From the NCBI GenBank assembly GCA_001586965.3, contig LUCW03000391.1, positions 1 through 31,801 on the forward strand: a stretch of 31,801 nucleotides of DNA, read 5' to 3'. The notes under the pieces are model-generated. The model ran no database searches, was not told the origin of the DNA, and saw only the letters and a program-made list of their open reading frames with translations. The position numbers were made by a program, and so were the translations under genes. The stretch comes from Sphaeroforma sirkka (taxonomy: Eukaryota > Opisthokonta > Ichthyosporea > Ichthyophonida). Shown here one piece after another: positions 8,455 through 18,923 of this stretch (positions within the stretch are counted from its first letter, which is position 1; each line of letters opens with the position of its first letter).

Positions 8455-9096
8455 CAAAACAAGTTGTATCGCTCTACGTTGTTGAGAAGGAGAGCGCCGC
8501 CTTCTACAATAAGCAATGGGAACAGTGAACATGTAGAAAAGAAGCGAAAAGAGATAATCAATGTAGATACCAATGTAGTGAAAGGTACTGTGGCAGAGTC
8601 GAAGTCATTTTATGTCGGCGGCTGGATCTTGCGGGAGAACATTGTAGTACAATGCTGCAAACCAGGGGAATGGATCAAAGGCTCGCTTATATCCGGAGTA
8701 TTCTACCATTTATCACAATTACCCTCTCTGGCTGTTCGTTTCTGTGATGCTGATGCACACAGAGTATAGATGAATTACTTATACAAGTATCGTAGGGCAG
8801 AAAGTTTACGACTTAAGGGACCACCAAAGGTGTCCGAAAGGATCTCTGTTTTGATCCCATGGAATCATAGCAACGCACATTGGAATTTGGCGATTGTTAC
8901 ATTGTACACAACTAATGTTACCTACAGCCTAAAAGTAGGCGATATAAACCAACACGACAGTTTTAGATGTGGGGTTTTGCTTTATGCCTATGCTAGAGCA
9001 GTATCAGAAAATCCACAACTCGTGCATGATTTGGAGGCATTGTCTTCGCACGAATATGTTACAAGCGTCCAACATGACAACAGAATTAGAAAATGA
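8455..9096 (+). pseudogene. Ulp1/SENP-like C48 cysteine peptidase with one in-frame TAG
   Basis: One frame runs from 8455 to the TGA at 9094-9096, interrupted only by TAG at 8767-8769. The first half holds SKSFYVGGWILRENIV and GEWIKGSLISGVFYHLSQL, like the 'W-l-.d..I..y...l' entry of Ulp1 folds. The second half has VLIPWNHSNAHWNLAIV with the catalytic HisTrp pair, then VGDINQHDSFRCGVLLYA with the oxyanion Gln and the D-S-x-x-C-G motif holding the nucleophile. These are the hallmarks of deSUMOylating-type peptidases, which also occur inside several DNA transposon groups. No ATG starts the frame, so the N-terminus is missing or on another exon. The clustered repeats downstream and the absence of a host-like neighbour favour a transposon origin (inference). 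Confidence 0.65.
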
Positions 9097-9309
9097 ATTT
9101 CCGAAACACTATTCTCGTATGTTCCTGTAAAAGAGTTCCACAGACCATGTGAGTTGCGAACCAGGCAGTGAGATAAGCTTAAATGAAGCAGCATATATCA
9201 ACACCGATCAATAAAAAACAACATACCCCCCCCTCAACACATTTATTCGAAAAAATGGATATAGCCGAAGGCTCTTTGATTTAAATTTAAGCATATTTTG
9301 TACGATAAA

Positions 9310-9455
9310 GTCAATAAATGGACATAAAAAAATTGGAATTGTCACTAAATGTACATTTGTACATATTTGATCTATATTTCAGTACGTTTTCATCGAGAAC
9401 AAGGGTGAATGTACATTTTGTGACTTTTCCACATTTTCAATGTACATTTAGCGAC
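9310..9455. repeat. Cluster of 16-17 bp direct and inverted repeats
   Basis: The motif GTCACTAAATGTACATT (9341-9357) recurs as a variant at about 9310 (GTCAATAAATGGACAT). It recurs inverted at 9408-9424 (AATGTACATTTTGTGAC) and 9439-9455 (AATGTACATTTAGCGAC). The last copy ends where Copia copy C coding sequence begins, so this may be the terminal or subterminal repeat zone of the element carrying the C48 peptidase. Confidence 0.6.
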
Positions 9456-9470
9456 TTTGTTCATAAACTT

Positions 9471-9648
9471 CGCACACCGGCACAAGATTTCTCACAGGAA
9501 GCTCACCCACGGGACCCCAAGGCTCGTTTTGGTTGCATAGTCATATTCAAGCTACAGGGCAAAGCCGCCAAACGCGCCCCTAAACATGATCCCCAAATGG
9601 GTTTTGGTGTTTTGCTTGGCCGCAGTGTCAACTTCACTCCCTATTAGT
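9471..9648 (+). pseudogene. Copia integrase C-terminal region, copy C
   Basis: Within frame 9318-9647 the product reads DPKARFGCIVIFKLQGKAAK, then FGVLLGRSVNFTPY before a stop. Copy B has the equivalent NARYGCVVMVKLSG and LGVFLGREPNCTP. This is the conserved 'fG..v.....k......+..G.flGy' segment just after the Copia integrase core. Another frame beyond the stop continues the alignment (HIQFITEENAQW). Confidence 0.65.
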
Positions 9649-10520
9649 ACCGTGTACAGAACTTTGCCACACAGCGCCAAATTGATACTCAGAACATCCA
9701 ATTCATCACTGAAGAAAATGCACAATGGTCCCCAGATGACCGCACAGCTACTCGGTCTTCCACCCCTACCTCCTATAACATCCTCCCCCTGATTGGTTCC
9801 TCCCTAATAGTCCTCCGGAAATCATCGTACCTTTTCAAGGCCACATGCTCCCTGTGGGTCAGCTCATAACAGATGTTCAAGAAGCGGTCCTCCCGCCTGA
9901 ACCGCATGGATGCCATACTACCCCCTCCCTTTTCGCTCACCAGCCCTAGTCCTACTGACGATGGACAGGCTGTCCCTTCATCCACACCGCATCTCTCTTC
10001 ACCATCGCACAGTACTCCCCATGTCACACCCCCGAACCCCATGCCCTGTACACTTCTACAACAGTCCGGAACCACCCTTCCTCTCACTCAGTCCACTCCC
10101 CAACACACATCTGCCCCTCATCATACACCTTCCCTTCTCGCCATGCCCCACACTCCAACAGCCCCACCGTTTACAGTCACCCCACATCAATCCATCATTC
10201 CTCCTGCGAGCCTCATGTCGCCTACACCGGCCACGCGTCGTGCCGTATTCCTCACGCCACCGGTTCCGCTCCCAAGCCCCTTCCACGTTCCACGTACACG
10301 ACAATCACCTACGCCCCTTCCCCGTCCTCCCCCACAGACGGCCCCACCACCCACGACACCACAATCTCTCATCGACTCTATACCCCTCACCCGGATGTCC
10401 CATAGCGACGACCCTTAGCGACGCACGGCCCCATGCTGATTCTGCCGAAGCATCTGTTGCCTACCTACGAGAGCATCCACACCTAGTCGGTTTGCTCGGT
10501 CATGACCAATATTTGAACTG
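9649..10520 (+). pseudogene. Pro/Ser/Thr-rich linker between integrase and RT, copy C
   Basis: Two overlapping plus frames (9873-10418 and 9910-10521) are open because the DNA is C/T-rich. Their products are Pro/Thr/Ser/His-rich low complexity. Copy B has a similar Pro-rich linker at 17.0-17.8 kb, so this is best read as the variable Copia linker and not a separate gene. Confidence 0.55.
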
Positions 10521-10679
10521 AAACTACTCTCTTTGAAGCAACATCTCTCCATGATCCTAACGTTCCAAAGTCTATCGCCTCTGCACAGAAGTCGAAATCT
10601 TGACCATCATGGGCAGCTGCCGTTGAAACAGAACGTGAAAATCACATCCACAATGATCTCGCAGGTGTTATTCCTCTGG

Positions 10680-11469
10680 CTCACGCCCCTCCAAATTTCA
10701 CCATTATTCACAGCAAATATGTATTCGCCCTCAACATGACGAGTACGGCCAGCTTACACAGTTCAAGGCACGCATGGTTGCTCGCGGAGATGAGCAACAG
10801 TATGGGGACAGTTACACTGACACCTATGCCTCAGCCGCCCATTCTACTGCCCTCCGACTCTTTTTCGCCAAAGCTACTTTTGTGAGAAAAGTCGTCACCA
10901 TTTTTGACGTCACCTCCGCATATCTGTATAGCAAACTCGACTTTCCTATCTATATGCTTCCGCCAAAGGGATCAGTGGAACTGGGCCATCACCCACCCAA
11001 CCTTAAACGAGGACTCTAAGGACTGAAACAGTCCGGTCGTCTCAGTTTCGACATAGAAACTAAACTATGCGAGGTCAACTTCCAACAATCGGACGCCGAT
11101 GAGTCAATATGGATCCATCGTATACGCGACCTCGTAGTTGTGGTTTTATGTCGACGAGATCCTCTGGCCGTTGACTCATCTACCACAGATGCTCATTGGC
11201 TTTACACACGACTATCTATTCACTATAACATGACAAATCTTGGTATTGCTCGCCACGTCGTAGATTTCCGGGTTGTTCAGGACGGTTCAGGGACAATCTC
11301 CTTTTTCAGGACGCCTATATCCAGCGCATGCTGGACACATTCCATGTCCAGGACACTCCACCCAAGCCCACTTCAGGATCCAATACCCTCCCAGGTGCCC
11401 TCACAGGCGAAGACTTTACAGGCGCATTCCGCAGCCTCCTCGGCGCCCTTATTTTTGCAGCAAACATGA
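10680..11469 (+). pseudogene. Copia reverse transcriptase (RVT_2), copy C
   Basis: Coding similarity starts near 10690 (IIHSKYVFAL). It continues after a frameshift with MVARGDEQQYGDSYTDTYAS and the motif A segment IFDVTSAYLYSKLD, with its catalytic Asp. A TAA at 11017-11019 replaces the Tyr codon expected in the LYGLKQ motif (GL-stop-GLKQSGR). The same frame runs on through DESIWIH. Just before motif C a one-base shift moves the reading: the plus-strand bases encode YVDE in the neighbouring frame, where Copia normally has YVDD. Copy B also has YVDE. The product would synthesise cDNA; this copy cannot. Confidence 0.75.
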
Positions 11470-11627
11470 CGCGAGTTAATATCGCGAGTAAGCTCAACCA
11501 GCTCGCCGGTTTTCCGCCGCACCTCTCGTGCCCCACTACGTCGCACTGGTTCGTATCCTGCTCTACCTCGCCGGCACTGTACAATTTGCACTCACATATC
11601 GCCCTCATACACCCGACCAATCGTTAG
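11328..11627 (+). pseudogene. Copia RT C-terminal segment, copy C
   Basis: This frame holds AFRSLLGALIFAANMTRVNI followed by LNQLAG, the conserved Copia 'yr..lG.L.y.a..TRpDi..a...l' block after the RT palm. Copy B has the counterpart VLGAVGFAANMTRLDITACL. The alignment then moves by frameshift into 11528-11749. Confidence 0.65.
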
Positions 11628-12028
11628 ACACAGCGCTACTATCATACAGCAGATTCGACCGGGCCTCATGCCCACTGACACGTAAATTCCAAACAGGCAC
11701 ACTCGTCTGTTTTAACTCCACACCCGTTTACTGGCGATCTCAGAAATAAAAGATTGTTTCTATCAGCTCGGGTGAAGCTGAATACATCGCCTGTTCGGAA
11801 ACAACCCGCTCGATCGCCTGGATTAAAAATCTAATGCATGCATTAGGTTATAAACTAACCCTCCCCACCCGCCTACACATCGACCACCAGAGTGCTAACA
11901 AATGGCTCTGGGCACGGGCACTCCCAAGGGCCGATATTCGCCATCACTACATCCATGTGTGCGTAAGACAGGAAATGATCGAGCTCGACTATATCTCCAC
12001 GCAAGAAATACTGCCGATCTCCTCATAA
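11528..12028 (+). pseudogene. Copia RNase H region, copy C, with one in-frame TAA
   Basis: The frame starting at 11528 reads PHYVALVRILLYLAGTVQFA, the 'H...vkrvLrYL.gT' block. It ends with PVYWRSQK at a TAA (11747-11749), then continues in frame with SSGEAEYIACSETTRSIAWI, the Copia RNase H S-S-x-E-A-E-Y signature. LHIDHQSA (usually the D-N/S-x-s-a motif) and IRHHYIHVCVRQ follow. Near 12002 a frameshift leads to NTADLLIKSLARP, which matches the usual 'n.aDi.TK.l' ending. All landmarks up to the 3' coding end are present, so only small lesions separate this region from intact. Confidence 0.75.
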
Positions 12029-12111
12029 AAAGCCTAGCACGTCCCAAACATACCACCTTTCGCAATATGTTAATGTCCGATCAAACACAACAAACTCCAT
12101 CTTCGGTTTCT

Positions 12112-12119
12112 GGGGGGGG
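12112..12119 (+). other. Polypurine-tract candidate, G8
   Basis: A run of eight G about 40 bases after the last Copia RNase H coding similarity, where plus-strand priming would start. The bases after it do not begin with TG and no second LTR was found, so the 3' LTR is either lost or unrecognised. Confidence 0.35.
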
Positions 12120-12329
12120 TTCAGGACAAACTTAGTAAACCTCAACTGGGGGTTTATCTCGGCTGCCATGTGGCCCTAAAACAGTCCATGCGCAGCACGA
12201 TATTTTGTTCATGATAAATGGGGTTTTACCTAATATTAAAGTTCAGTTTATACTAAGAAACTTCTTTATAGGATAGGTCACTATAAAGCGTAAGAGTTTC
12301 TTAAGATCACTATTTTTTTTCCGTCACCA

Positions 12330-12540
12330 AAAAACGTCCGTGACGCTTTCCCCCCCTGCTAGAATGGGTTTTGCCCATTTGAGACCCTATACAAAATAAT
12401 CAATGGGCCCAAAATGATTCTTTTTTTGCCCATTTGTAGACCCTGCTAGAGTATTCTTTCTAAATATTCTATTACTGAAAGCGAAAAACGTCGGTGACGC
12501 TTTTCCTCCCGGCTGGAATGGGTTTTGGGCCTCCCCCCTT
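12330..12540 (+). repeat. Direct repeat of about 50 bp, two copies
   Basis: AAAAACGTCCGTGACGCTTT near 12330 and AAAAACGTCGGTGACGCTTT near 12484 start two similar blocks that continue with '...CTGGAATGGGTTTTG'-type sequence. A second short motif, TTTGCCCATTTG, also occurs twice (about 12370 and 12426). The unit may be a terminal part of an unrecognised element. Confidence 0.6.
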
Positions 12541-12544
12541 TTGA

Positions 12545-12771
12545 ACCATCCACATGCACACATATACTCATGCATCTAAACTATACACACACACACACAC
12601 ACCTATGTATACAAAACCATCCACACACATATATAAATATGCATAATGAACTATCCACACACAAACACACATGCATCCTAAACAATCCACACACACGCAC
12701 ACTTTTGCATACTAAAACCATCCTCACTGAACCCTAATAAACTATCCACACTAAACCCTATTGAACCATCT

Positions 12772-12802
<31 letters not shown>

Positions 12803-12805
12803 TGT
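12545..12805 (+). repeat. Degenerate CA-rich minisatellite
   Basis: Repeated blocks of the type 'AAACCATCCACACACA...CATGCATA' with embedded (CA)n runs (12583-12602 and 12773-12800). Block length varies, so it is only loosely periodic. Confidence 0.7.
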
Positions 12806-12857
12806 ACCCATTTCCTACTTTGGGATCGGTTGTGTGTGGGTGTACTGGACCGAGGTG

Positions 12858-13170
<313 letters not shown>

Positions 13171-13251
13171 GACTTTAATTAATTATAATTTCTCAAATCG
13201 TTTACACAAAGGAAGATGCTGATTTACTTAGTTTACAGTTTGAAGGAGTGT

Positions 13252-13512
13252 AAGTCTGAGTGAGACTGAGCTGAAACTGAAAGTTGAGTGTGAGCGTGAA
13301 TGTGAATTAGAATGTGAATGTGAATGTGACTGTGACTGTGACTGTGAATGTGAATGTGAATGTGAATGTGAGCGAGAGTGTGATTAATTGTGTATGAGTA
13401 AGAGTGTATGAGTATGAATGTGAGTGTAAGTGTAAATGTGAGTGTGAGTATGAGAGAGAGAGAGAGAGAGTGTGTGTGTGTGTGTGAGCGAGTGAGAGCG
13501 TGTACGTGCGTG
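13252..13512 (+). repeat. TGTGAA/TGTGAC hexamer and GA/GT microsatellite
   Basis: Hexamers TGTGAA, TGTGAC and TGTGAG follow in tandem, then a (GA)n run (13452-13469) and a (GT)n run. The opposite-strand His/Ser/Thr ORF is a shadow of this repeat. Confidence 0.85.
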
Positions 13513-13520
13513 TATCTCAT

Positions 13521-14100
13521 GGTGATATGGCTATTAGGGCGTGTAATGTTGAATACAGTCCGTACTGGTTGAGAAATATTTCACTTTTCACATAGTATGT
13601 ACTTTTAGTCTCAATATGAACAAATAAATTTCCCTTATGATTATACGCTTTCAGTCCCCGCGGGTTCCCAGCCACGTTGCATCAGACATCCTTGGAATCA
13701 AAGTGTGTTGTTTCTATACTCTTTGTGACGATATATGTCCGCGACTCCGCTTACACCGCCTCTGAACATTTCTTTCGGGTACCCCATTTCCTTCCTGGTA
13801 CAATTTGTACCATGAAGAAAACGAATTATTTCAAGCATGACTCATCGTCAACTAAGTTCGTTAAGAAACCTAAATCGGGGTTTCACTACCTAATTACTTA
13901 TTGTTTAATATATACCAAATTACCTTGGATGCTGAACAATAATAGAAACTAGTTCTTAAAACATCAGATACTTTCTGCATACTTTTTTTAGGAACTTTGT
14001 ACATAAGAACATGACACAAAGTATAGTTAAAGTCAGTTGTTCTAAGTCAAATATAGTAGACTTTATCTTATATTTTTAAGTCTTATTATTTTCACTATTT
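13521..14100. other. Gap between microsatellites and Copia copy B
   Basis: AT-rich sequence with one 91-codon plus frame (13677-13952) of unremarkable composition and no recognised motif. It could contain the 5' leader or LTR of copy B, but I see no matching 3' copy. Confidence 0.4.
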
Positions 14101-14351
14101 CGCAGTGTTCAGCTCTACAGATACCTCAGCAGGCTCCACCAGAATCAAGTGGGCACGAATATCTCTCCCACGATAATAATGATCGTTGGGACGCTGATAT
14201 GTATTTAGCAGCTCTTGGTGACTATTAATGGGACCTTAACCCCATCTTAAACAACCGCTAGCTTCTGAAATCCCCCCCCTTTATCCCTGGCGGAAAACCT
14301 ATACCTTATGAACCTACTCGAATTGCCACAAGTACCATCAAATTCCGCAAT

Positions 14352-15047
14352 ATGAAGAAAACCTTGGGATCCTATTGCGCCACACGGAATCTCCTCATCC
14401 GCTCTCTATCCGATGAACTTCGAGAGACACTCAGCAAAGAAACTATGATGAAAGACCCCTGGACAATTTATGATATCATTCGTCGATCATACTCCCTCAA
14501 ATCAGTAAAAGTTTCTCAGCCTATCAACATGGCATACCTTCGTGTGTTTCACGTCAGTATCGAAGAGGATTCACGCACCTGGGCAATTCGTTGCCAGAAG
14601 CTCCAGACTGATGCTACCCTCCAGGGTCTTCTTTTCACCAGCAAATTCATCAATGATTGCTATCTTACTGGTCTACCACTTGAAGACCAAGAACAGGCAC
14701 GTCAGTACATGACTGACAAGGCACTTCGGCCTACACTCGAACCCATCATTTTGTGTGATCACCTTGACGAATGGCACAGTACCGACCCTGAGCACCTCAC
14801 GGCTGCTCAACGGGCATCCCGCGCCCCAGCTCGTCGTATTAAAGCTGGTCGCCGTCCCACTGATCGTGTTCAAACATGCCTTATTTGCTGGAAGAGTACA
14901 CATATTCCTCAAAGTGCCCCGTCAGTTGTGGTCGATGCAGGGCAAAGGGTCACAACAACGTCAACTGCTCCGCTGGTTCACTTCAATGCACTATTTGCAA
15001 CAAGATGGAGAATAACAATGTTTGTTGGGGGCGTCGAACAAATATAA
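14352..15047 (+). pseudogene. Copia gag, copy B
   Basis: A 231-codon frame; similarity begins slightly upstream (IKFRNMKKT). It contains LLIRSLSDELRETL, DPWTIYDIIRRSYSLKSVKV, AYLRVFHVSIEEDSRTWAIR and a Pro/Arg-rich tail (APARRIKAGRRP). This follows the UBN2-type Copia gag pattern of an 'aW..L...y' helix followed by a 'L..l.M.e..sv..yi.r' segment. The frame leaves the true reading near 14875; the zinc knuckle continues in the neighbouring frame. Confidence 0.7.
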
Positions 15048-15337
15048 ACAATAGCTGCTACCCTTTTGTCGCTTGCATTACGGTTGATCACACACTAAGC
15101 AAACCTAGTTATGCCATGCTTATTGATGGCGGTGCTATGGTAAATTTCTTTAATATCAGTGCACTATCTTTATTGTCTCCACTAGACCGTGGTCGCTTCC
15201 CCCTAGTTCTCGCTGATAACACGGAAAAAGTCATCACAGAGCGGGATATTTTGCCTGGACTGGGACTTACCTACTTGGTCCTCACACTTCGACAAGCCCT
15301 CGTATCTCAGAATCGCCTTCAAGACCATGAGTTCTAA
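14876..15337 (+). pseudogene. Copia zinc knuckle and protease, copy B
   Basis: A 153-codon frame. CGRCRAKGHNNVNC is a perfect CCHC knuckle. The second, CTICNKMENNNVC, keeps cysteines but has lost the His. The protease part reads AMLIDGGAMVNFF, DRGRFPLVLADNTEKV and ILPGLGLTYLVL, matching the D-S/T-G-A loop (here DGGA) and the following strands. The Ser/Thr next to the catalytic Asp is Gly, which would be expected to impair activity. Downstream to about 15800 only broken frames remain. Confidence 0.7.
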
Positions 15338-16166
15338 ATAGGGTTCCTCCCTAAGCAACCGACCGGCGGTTTTTCTCACGGCACCAATTCTCTCCGTATT
15401 CTGCGGCAGAACGGCGATTGTCACGTCTCTTACGACACTCTTCAACGCCTCTCCACTGATTCACACTATCGCCATCGCCGTACAGCTCACAACCTCGCCC
15501 GTGCGAAAGCTGGGAGTCCTAAAGACGCCGACCCAGTTCTTCCCGGTGAAGCACCTCCCTCCCCAACGACAACCTCTTCGTTGCCAGTAATTTCTGTCTC
15601 TCCCGCCATCATTGCCCCCCTACCCATCAAACTATTTCACCAGAGACTACTCCGCCGGTGGATACTCAAACTTACGACGAGTACCACTGGAGCCGGAATA
15701 CTACTCTGCGCAGGCAGCGAAGGATAACGTCATCCTCACCCACCTTCCACCCCTCATGGTCACCACTGAGGCATGGATCCTCAACAGGAAGGTTTGACAC
15801 CGGGCTATGAATTTCTAAAATATTCGCCCACTATCGATGTCTGTGCTTCTGTAAATACCCAACTACACCAGGCCCAGAAGGCGGCATAGTCAATCGCTAC
15901 ATTAAGGTCAACTATCTCACCGAGCGTACGTATGGTAACCCACACTGGTCAGACAACCATGATTTCATCAAACTAAATTTTCGACTGAGCCATGGTGGCC
16001 ACTCTTCCTCTCTCGGATCCAGCGGGACGTCTACATAATTCATAACACCGTGACCACATTCCTACGCCATGGTCAGACCACCTTCGGCAAACCTACATAG
16101 GTCTATATCAATATTGCACTAATCGGCCCCCTTCGTATCGCTGTAGATCCCAGCAATTATCTCATT
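15338..16166 (+). pseudogene. Decayed segment between protease and integrase, copy B
   Basis: The frames are short and shift often. One stretch near 15400-15640 (RQNGDCHVSYDTLQRL) has coding-like composition. Position suggests the end of protease and the pre-integrase His-containing part, but motifs are not clear. Two short plus frames (for example 15612-15797) have no recognised content. Confidence 0.35.
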
Positions 16167-16406
16167 GTGATCACTTACGCCCCAGCTCACCCTGAGTTCC
16201 CGAAGTATTGTCCAGTTTGTCAAGAGGGCAAACTCAAGAGCAAGCCCATTAAACACTCTGTCTCGGACTCTGTCTATGGTTCTGGTGAGCAGCTCCATGT
16301 GGACTTACAATCTAGATATGGAAACCGATACGCACTTAAAAAAAAATGTTTTGCGACGGTACTCGATTTGGCCTTCATTCTGCCCTTTCGAATACGGTGG
16401 ACATGA
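16167..16406 (+). pseudogene. Copia integrase N-terminal and start of core, copy B
   Basis: The frame reads CPVCQEGKLKSKPIKHS, the CxxC half of the pre-integrase zinc site. Then come GEQLHVDLQSRYGN, holding the first catalytic Asp of the DDE core, and ATVLDLAF. The frame closes at 16406, while the rest of the core lies in the frame opening at 16346. Confidence 0.7.
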
Positions 16407-16894
16407 CCAAGGCTCGACTTGCACTCCTCGTCCAAGTACCAGCCGATTACCGCTCGCATACTCATCTCGCAGACGGCGACAGCATTTTCCAGAGCACAGC
16501 AACCCGAGATATGCTCCTCTCTCTTGGAATGGCCCTCCGTAAATCAGCTGCCAACACATCCCAGCTTAACAAAAAAGTGGAGAGTCCCCATCGCACTTTG
16601 AATGTACTCGCCGCTCTCCTCCTTCTGGACTCCTTGCAGCCAATCGGCCTTTAGGCACACACCAAAGCCCACGCGGATATAATCTGCAACGAGAATCTGG
16701 CTGCCGCCAAACGACTCTATTCTCCAGACAAACGGCACGGCTCCACAGTTCCCCGTTTTCCGAACGCACGATACGGATGCGTCGTAATGGTTAAGCTCTC
16801 TGGCTCCAAGGCCAAGAGTACGCATAAATACGGGTCCCCAGCCGGATTAGGTGTGTTCCTAGGGCGAGAGCCGAACTGCACCCCTGTTATGTGA
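16346..16894 (+). pseudogene. Copia integrase core and C-terminus, copy B, in-frame TAG
   Basis: This frame has RSHTHLADGDSIFQS (second catalytic Asp region), then NKKVESPHRTLNVLAALLL with the catalytic Glu in the usual 'N-G-x-x-E-R-...-R-T-L' context; here NGxxER has become NKKVES. A TAG at 16652-16654 interrupts, after which the same frame continues with AHADIICNENL, NARYGCVVMVKLSG and LGVFLGREPNC up to TGA 16892-16894. A neighbouring frame (16891-17325) resumes with STPLCSRDVQF, the 'sRdV.F.e' segment that closes Copia integrase. Confidence 0.7.
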
Positions 16895-17854
16895 AAGATC
16901 CAGAACCTCGCCGTTCAACTCCACTTTGCTCTCGCGACGTCCAATTTCTTTCAGTCGAGCTTCCCCAATGGAACCCCACGGGAAAGCGATGCACATACAC
17001 ATCTACGCCCTCTGGCTATACCGTTCCCGAAAATTGGTATGAATTAGACTCAGCCGATACAGCGTCTGTCCCACACGTCCCTCTTTTACCACCTTCCGTT
17101 GCGACCCAACCATCGCCATCTCAGCTTGAGCCTGAGCCCACTCCGCTGGTCCTACCTTCGATCACTATCCCTACATCATACATCGCTCAGGGACGCTCAG
17201 GGATCAGCTCTTTCCCCACTCACACTTCGTCGCCTCCGGTACCACCTGCATTCGTTTCCACAGGCCTCACTACTCACATTATTCCAAGAAAAGTACCCTT
17301 TCGTCCTCCTTCCACCCTCCCATGAGCCTTCCACCCGTCATCCACCTTTCCAGAACAGTGAACCGTTCCAATATACTTACCCCAAGGATCTCATCACTAA
17401 CTTTCAAGCCTACCTGGAAGACCGGCGACGTCAACGCATGCAGCCTACATTGGCGGAGCAGGCCCCTTCTCTTCCACGGACTCATACTTCTGTTGATAAT
17501 ATGTCTTTTACGGCTCGCGATGGTTCCGAACAGTCCGATACTGATGACCCGGGCTTCCCACATTCATCCCGTTCTCAAAGTTCACACTCTTTCGTAACTA
17601 TCTTGGCCGATGATATATTGGACGATGACAGTAATTCCTCCCAAAAATTATCCGACACATCCGCCAACCCAAATTCCCCGGAGGCCAAATCGACTGCGGA
17701 ACTCAGCGATCACTCCGCTGACTTTGACTTCCCTCATTCCGGCTATCCTTCTGCTCGATCTGCGACCACTGACGACCTCACCATCGTTGCACCGCTACTC
17801 CAGGACTCTCCTCTCCCGCACACCGTCAAGCAGGCCTGTAAATCACCGGCGTGA
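16891..17854 (+). pseudogene. Integrase tail and Pro/Ser/Asp-rich linker, copy B
   Basis: Two overlapping plus frames (16891-17325, then 17099-17854). The first begins with the end of integrase (SRDVQFLSVELPQW) and becomes Pro-rich. The second turns acidic and Ser-rich (DGSEQSDTDDPGFPHSSRSQ, ILADDILDDDSNS) before RT. The equivalent Copia linker is variable and usually unstructured. Confidence 0.6.
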
Positions 17855-18923
17855 CCTCAGTGACAAGCAGCTATCGCTAAAGAACACGCTGCACATGTTA
17901 AGAACGAACTGGCTGACATCATTCCGCTTTCTACTGTGCCCGCTAACACTCGTATCATACACTCGAAATACGTCATCACCCGTAAGCATGATGAAAAGGG
18001 GACTCCAACGATATTCAAAGCACGGATGGTAGCGCGTTGCGTGTTGCGACCAGCAGAAAGATGGCACAACCTATCGTGAAACTTATGATCACGCCGCCTC
18101 TGCCACCACACTACGAACATTCATAGCTCTGTCCGCCAGCATTGGCCAACACGTCTACCACTTTGACGACGATACTGCGTATTTATACTCCAAACTCGAC
18201 GTCGCCGTCAAAATGCATCCCCCGACCGGCAGTGTAGACCTTGGTTACTACCCTCCCGGGCATGTACTCCGACCCAGGCGTGACCTCTGTGGTCTTCGTC
18301 AAACTGGTCGCCTTTGGAACCTCGACATCACCACAAAGCTTAAATCCATCAATTTCGAACGATCTGCCGCTGATGAATCCGTTTGGTATCACGCTGATTA
18401 TAAAATCCTCCTCATCATCTACGTCGATGAGATTGTTCCTGCTATTCAACGACTCTCCGGGATGGACAAATGGCTGTCCCGAGTCCTTAGCGCTCACTAC
18501 TCTATGAAGGACCTCGGTTTGACTCGTCATCTTGTCGGTTTTTGTGTACGACAGCTCCCTGACTCTAATACCCTGGACCAGACTGCCTATATCGATCACA
18601 TGCTTGCCGCATTTGACAAGCTCGATGCCATACCCAAGTATACTCCCGGTGATGGTGTTCATCCGGCTTCTCTCGAAGGCCCAGCTTATACTGGACATGA
18701 TTTCTCAAAGGTTCTTGGTGCTGTCGGCTTCGCGGCCAACATGACTCGCTTGGATATAACGGCCTGTCTCAATCAACTCGCCGCATGCATGATACAATGC
18801 CCCACTTACGCTAATATGGTAAGCGACCTGATTAAGCGACCAAATATAGCAACAATTCAACATCCAGACCAGTGTTCTCGGCGATGTGCTGAGCATACAT
18901 CACTTGGGCAGTTATGCTGGTAG
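17855..18923 (+). pseudogene. Copia reverse transcriptase (RVT_2), copy B
   Basis: After a short N-terminal piece (NTRIIHSKYVITRKHDEKGT, then FKARMVAR) a frameshift near 18045 leads into an open frame to 18923. It reads GTTYRETYDHAASATTLRTF, then the motif A segment HFDDDTAYLYSKLD, then LCGLRQTGRLW, then DESVWYH and motif C as ILLIIYVDEIV. SMKDLGLTRHLVGF and AANMTRLDITACLNQLA follow. The first catalytic Asp is present. Motif C is YVDE rather than YVDD, as in copy C. Past about 18800 the sequence no longer resembles Copia, so the element is cut before RNase H. The 171-codon minus frame over this region is a shadow. Confidence 0.8.

Larger units (their letters stand above)
9456..12120 (+). mobile_element. 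Ty1/Copia retrotransposon copy C: integrase C-terminus to RNase H
   Basis: The plus strand carries, in order, the end of integrase, a long Pro/Ser/Thr-rich linker, an RVT_2-type reverse transcriptase and a Copia RNase H. The order integrase before RT is diagnostic of Copia. Each domain is recognisable but split by frameshifts and stops. The 3' coding end (about 12075) is followed by a G8 run at 12112-12119, a likely polypurine tract. No matching LTR pair is found. Gag, protease and the integrase catalytic core are missing on the left. Confidence 0.8.
14101..18830 (+). mobile_element. Ty1/Copia retrotransposon copy B: gag to RT
   Basis: The most complete Copia copy: gag, zinc knuckle, protease, integrase (pre-integrase CxxC and DDE core), linker and RT lie in canonical order on the plus strand. 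RNase H is lost; similarity to copy C stops about 18800 just after the TRLDI block. Frameshifts occur at nearly every domain border, and there is a TAG inside integrase. No LTRs are recognised. Copies A, B and C belong to the same or closely related families, judged from shared atypical residues. Confidence 0.8.

Noticed and set aside
8767..8769. Variant genetic code explaining single in-frame stops
   Set aside because: The stops inside otherwise open element frames are of all three kinds (TGA at 3008, TAG at 8767 and 16652, TAA at 11017 and 11747) and occur alongside frameshifts, so ordinary decay is the simpler reading.
9773..10521. Several overlapping ORFs on both strands with Pro, His or Gly-rich products
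   Set aside because: Shadows of a C/T-rich Copia linker between integrase and RT; no independent gene signal.
18183..18698. 171-codon minus-strand ORF
   Set aside because: Antisense of the Copia copy B RT, which has clear family motifs on the plus strand.
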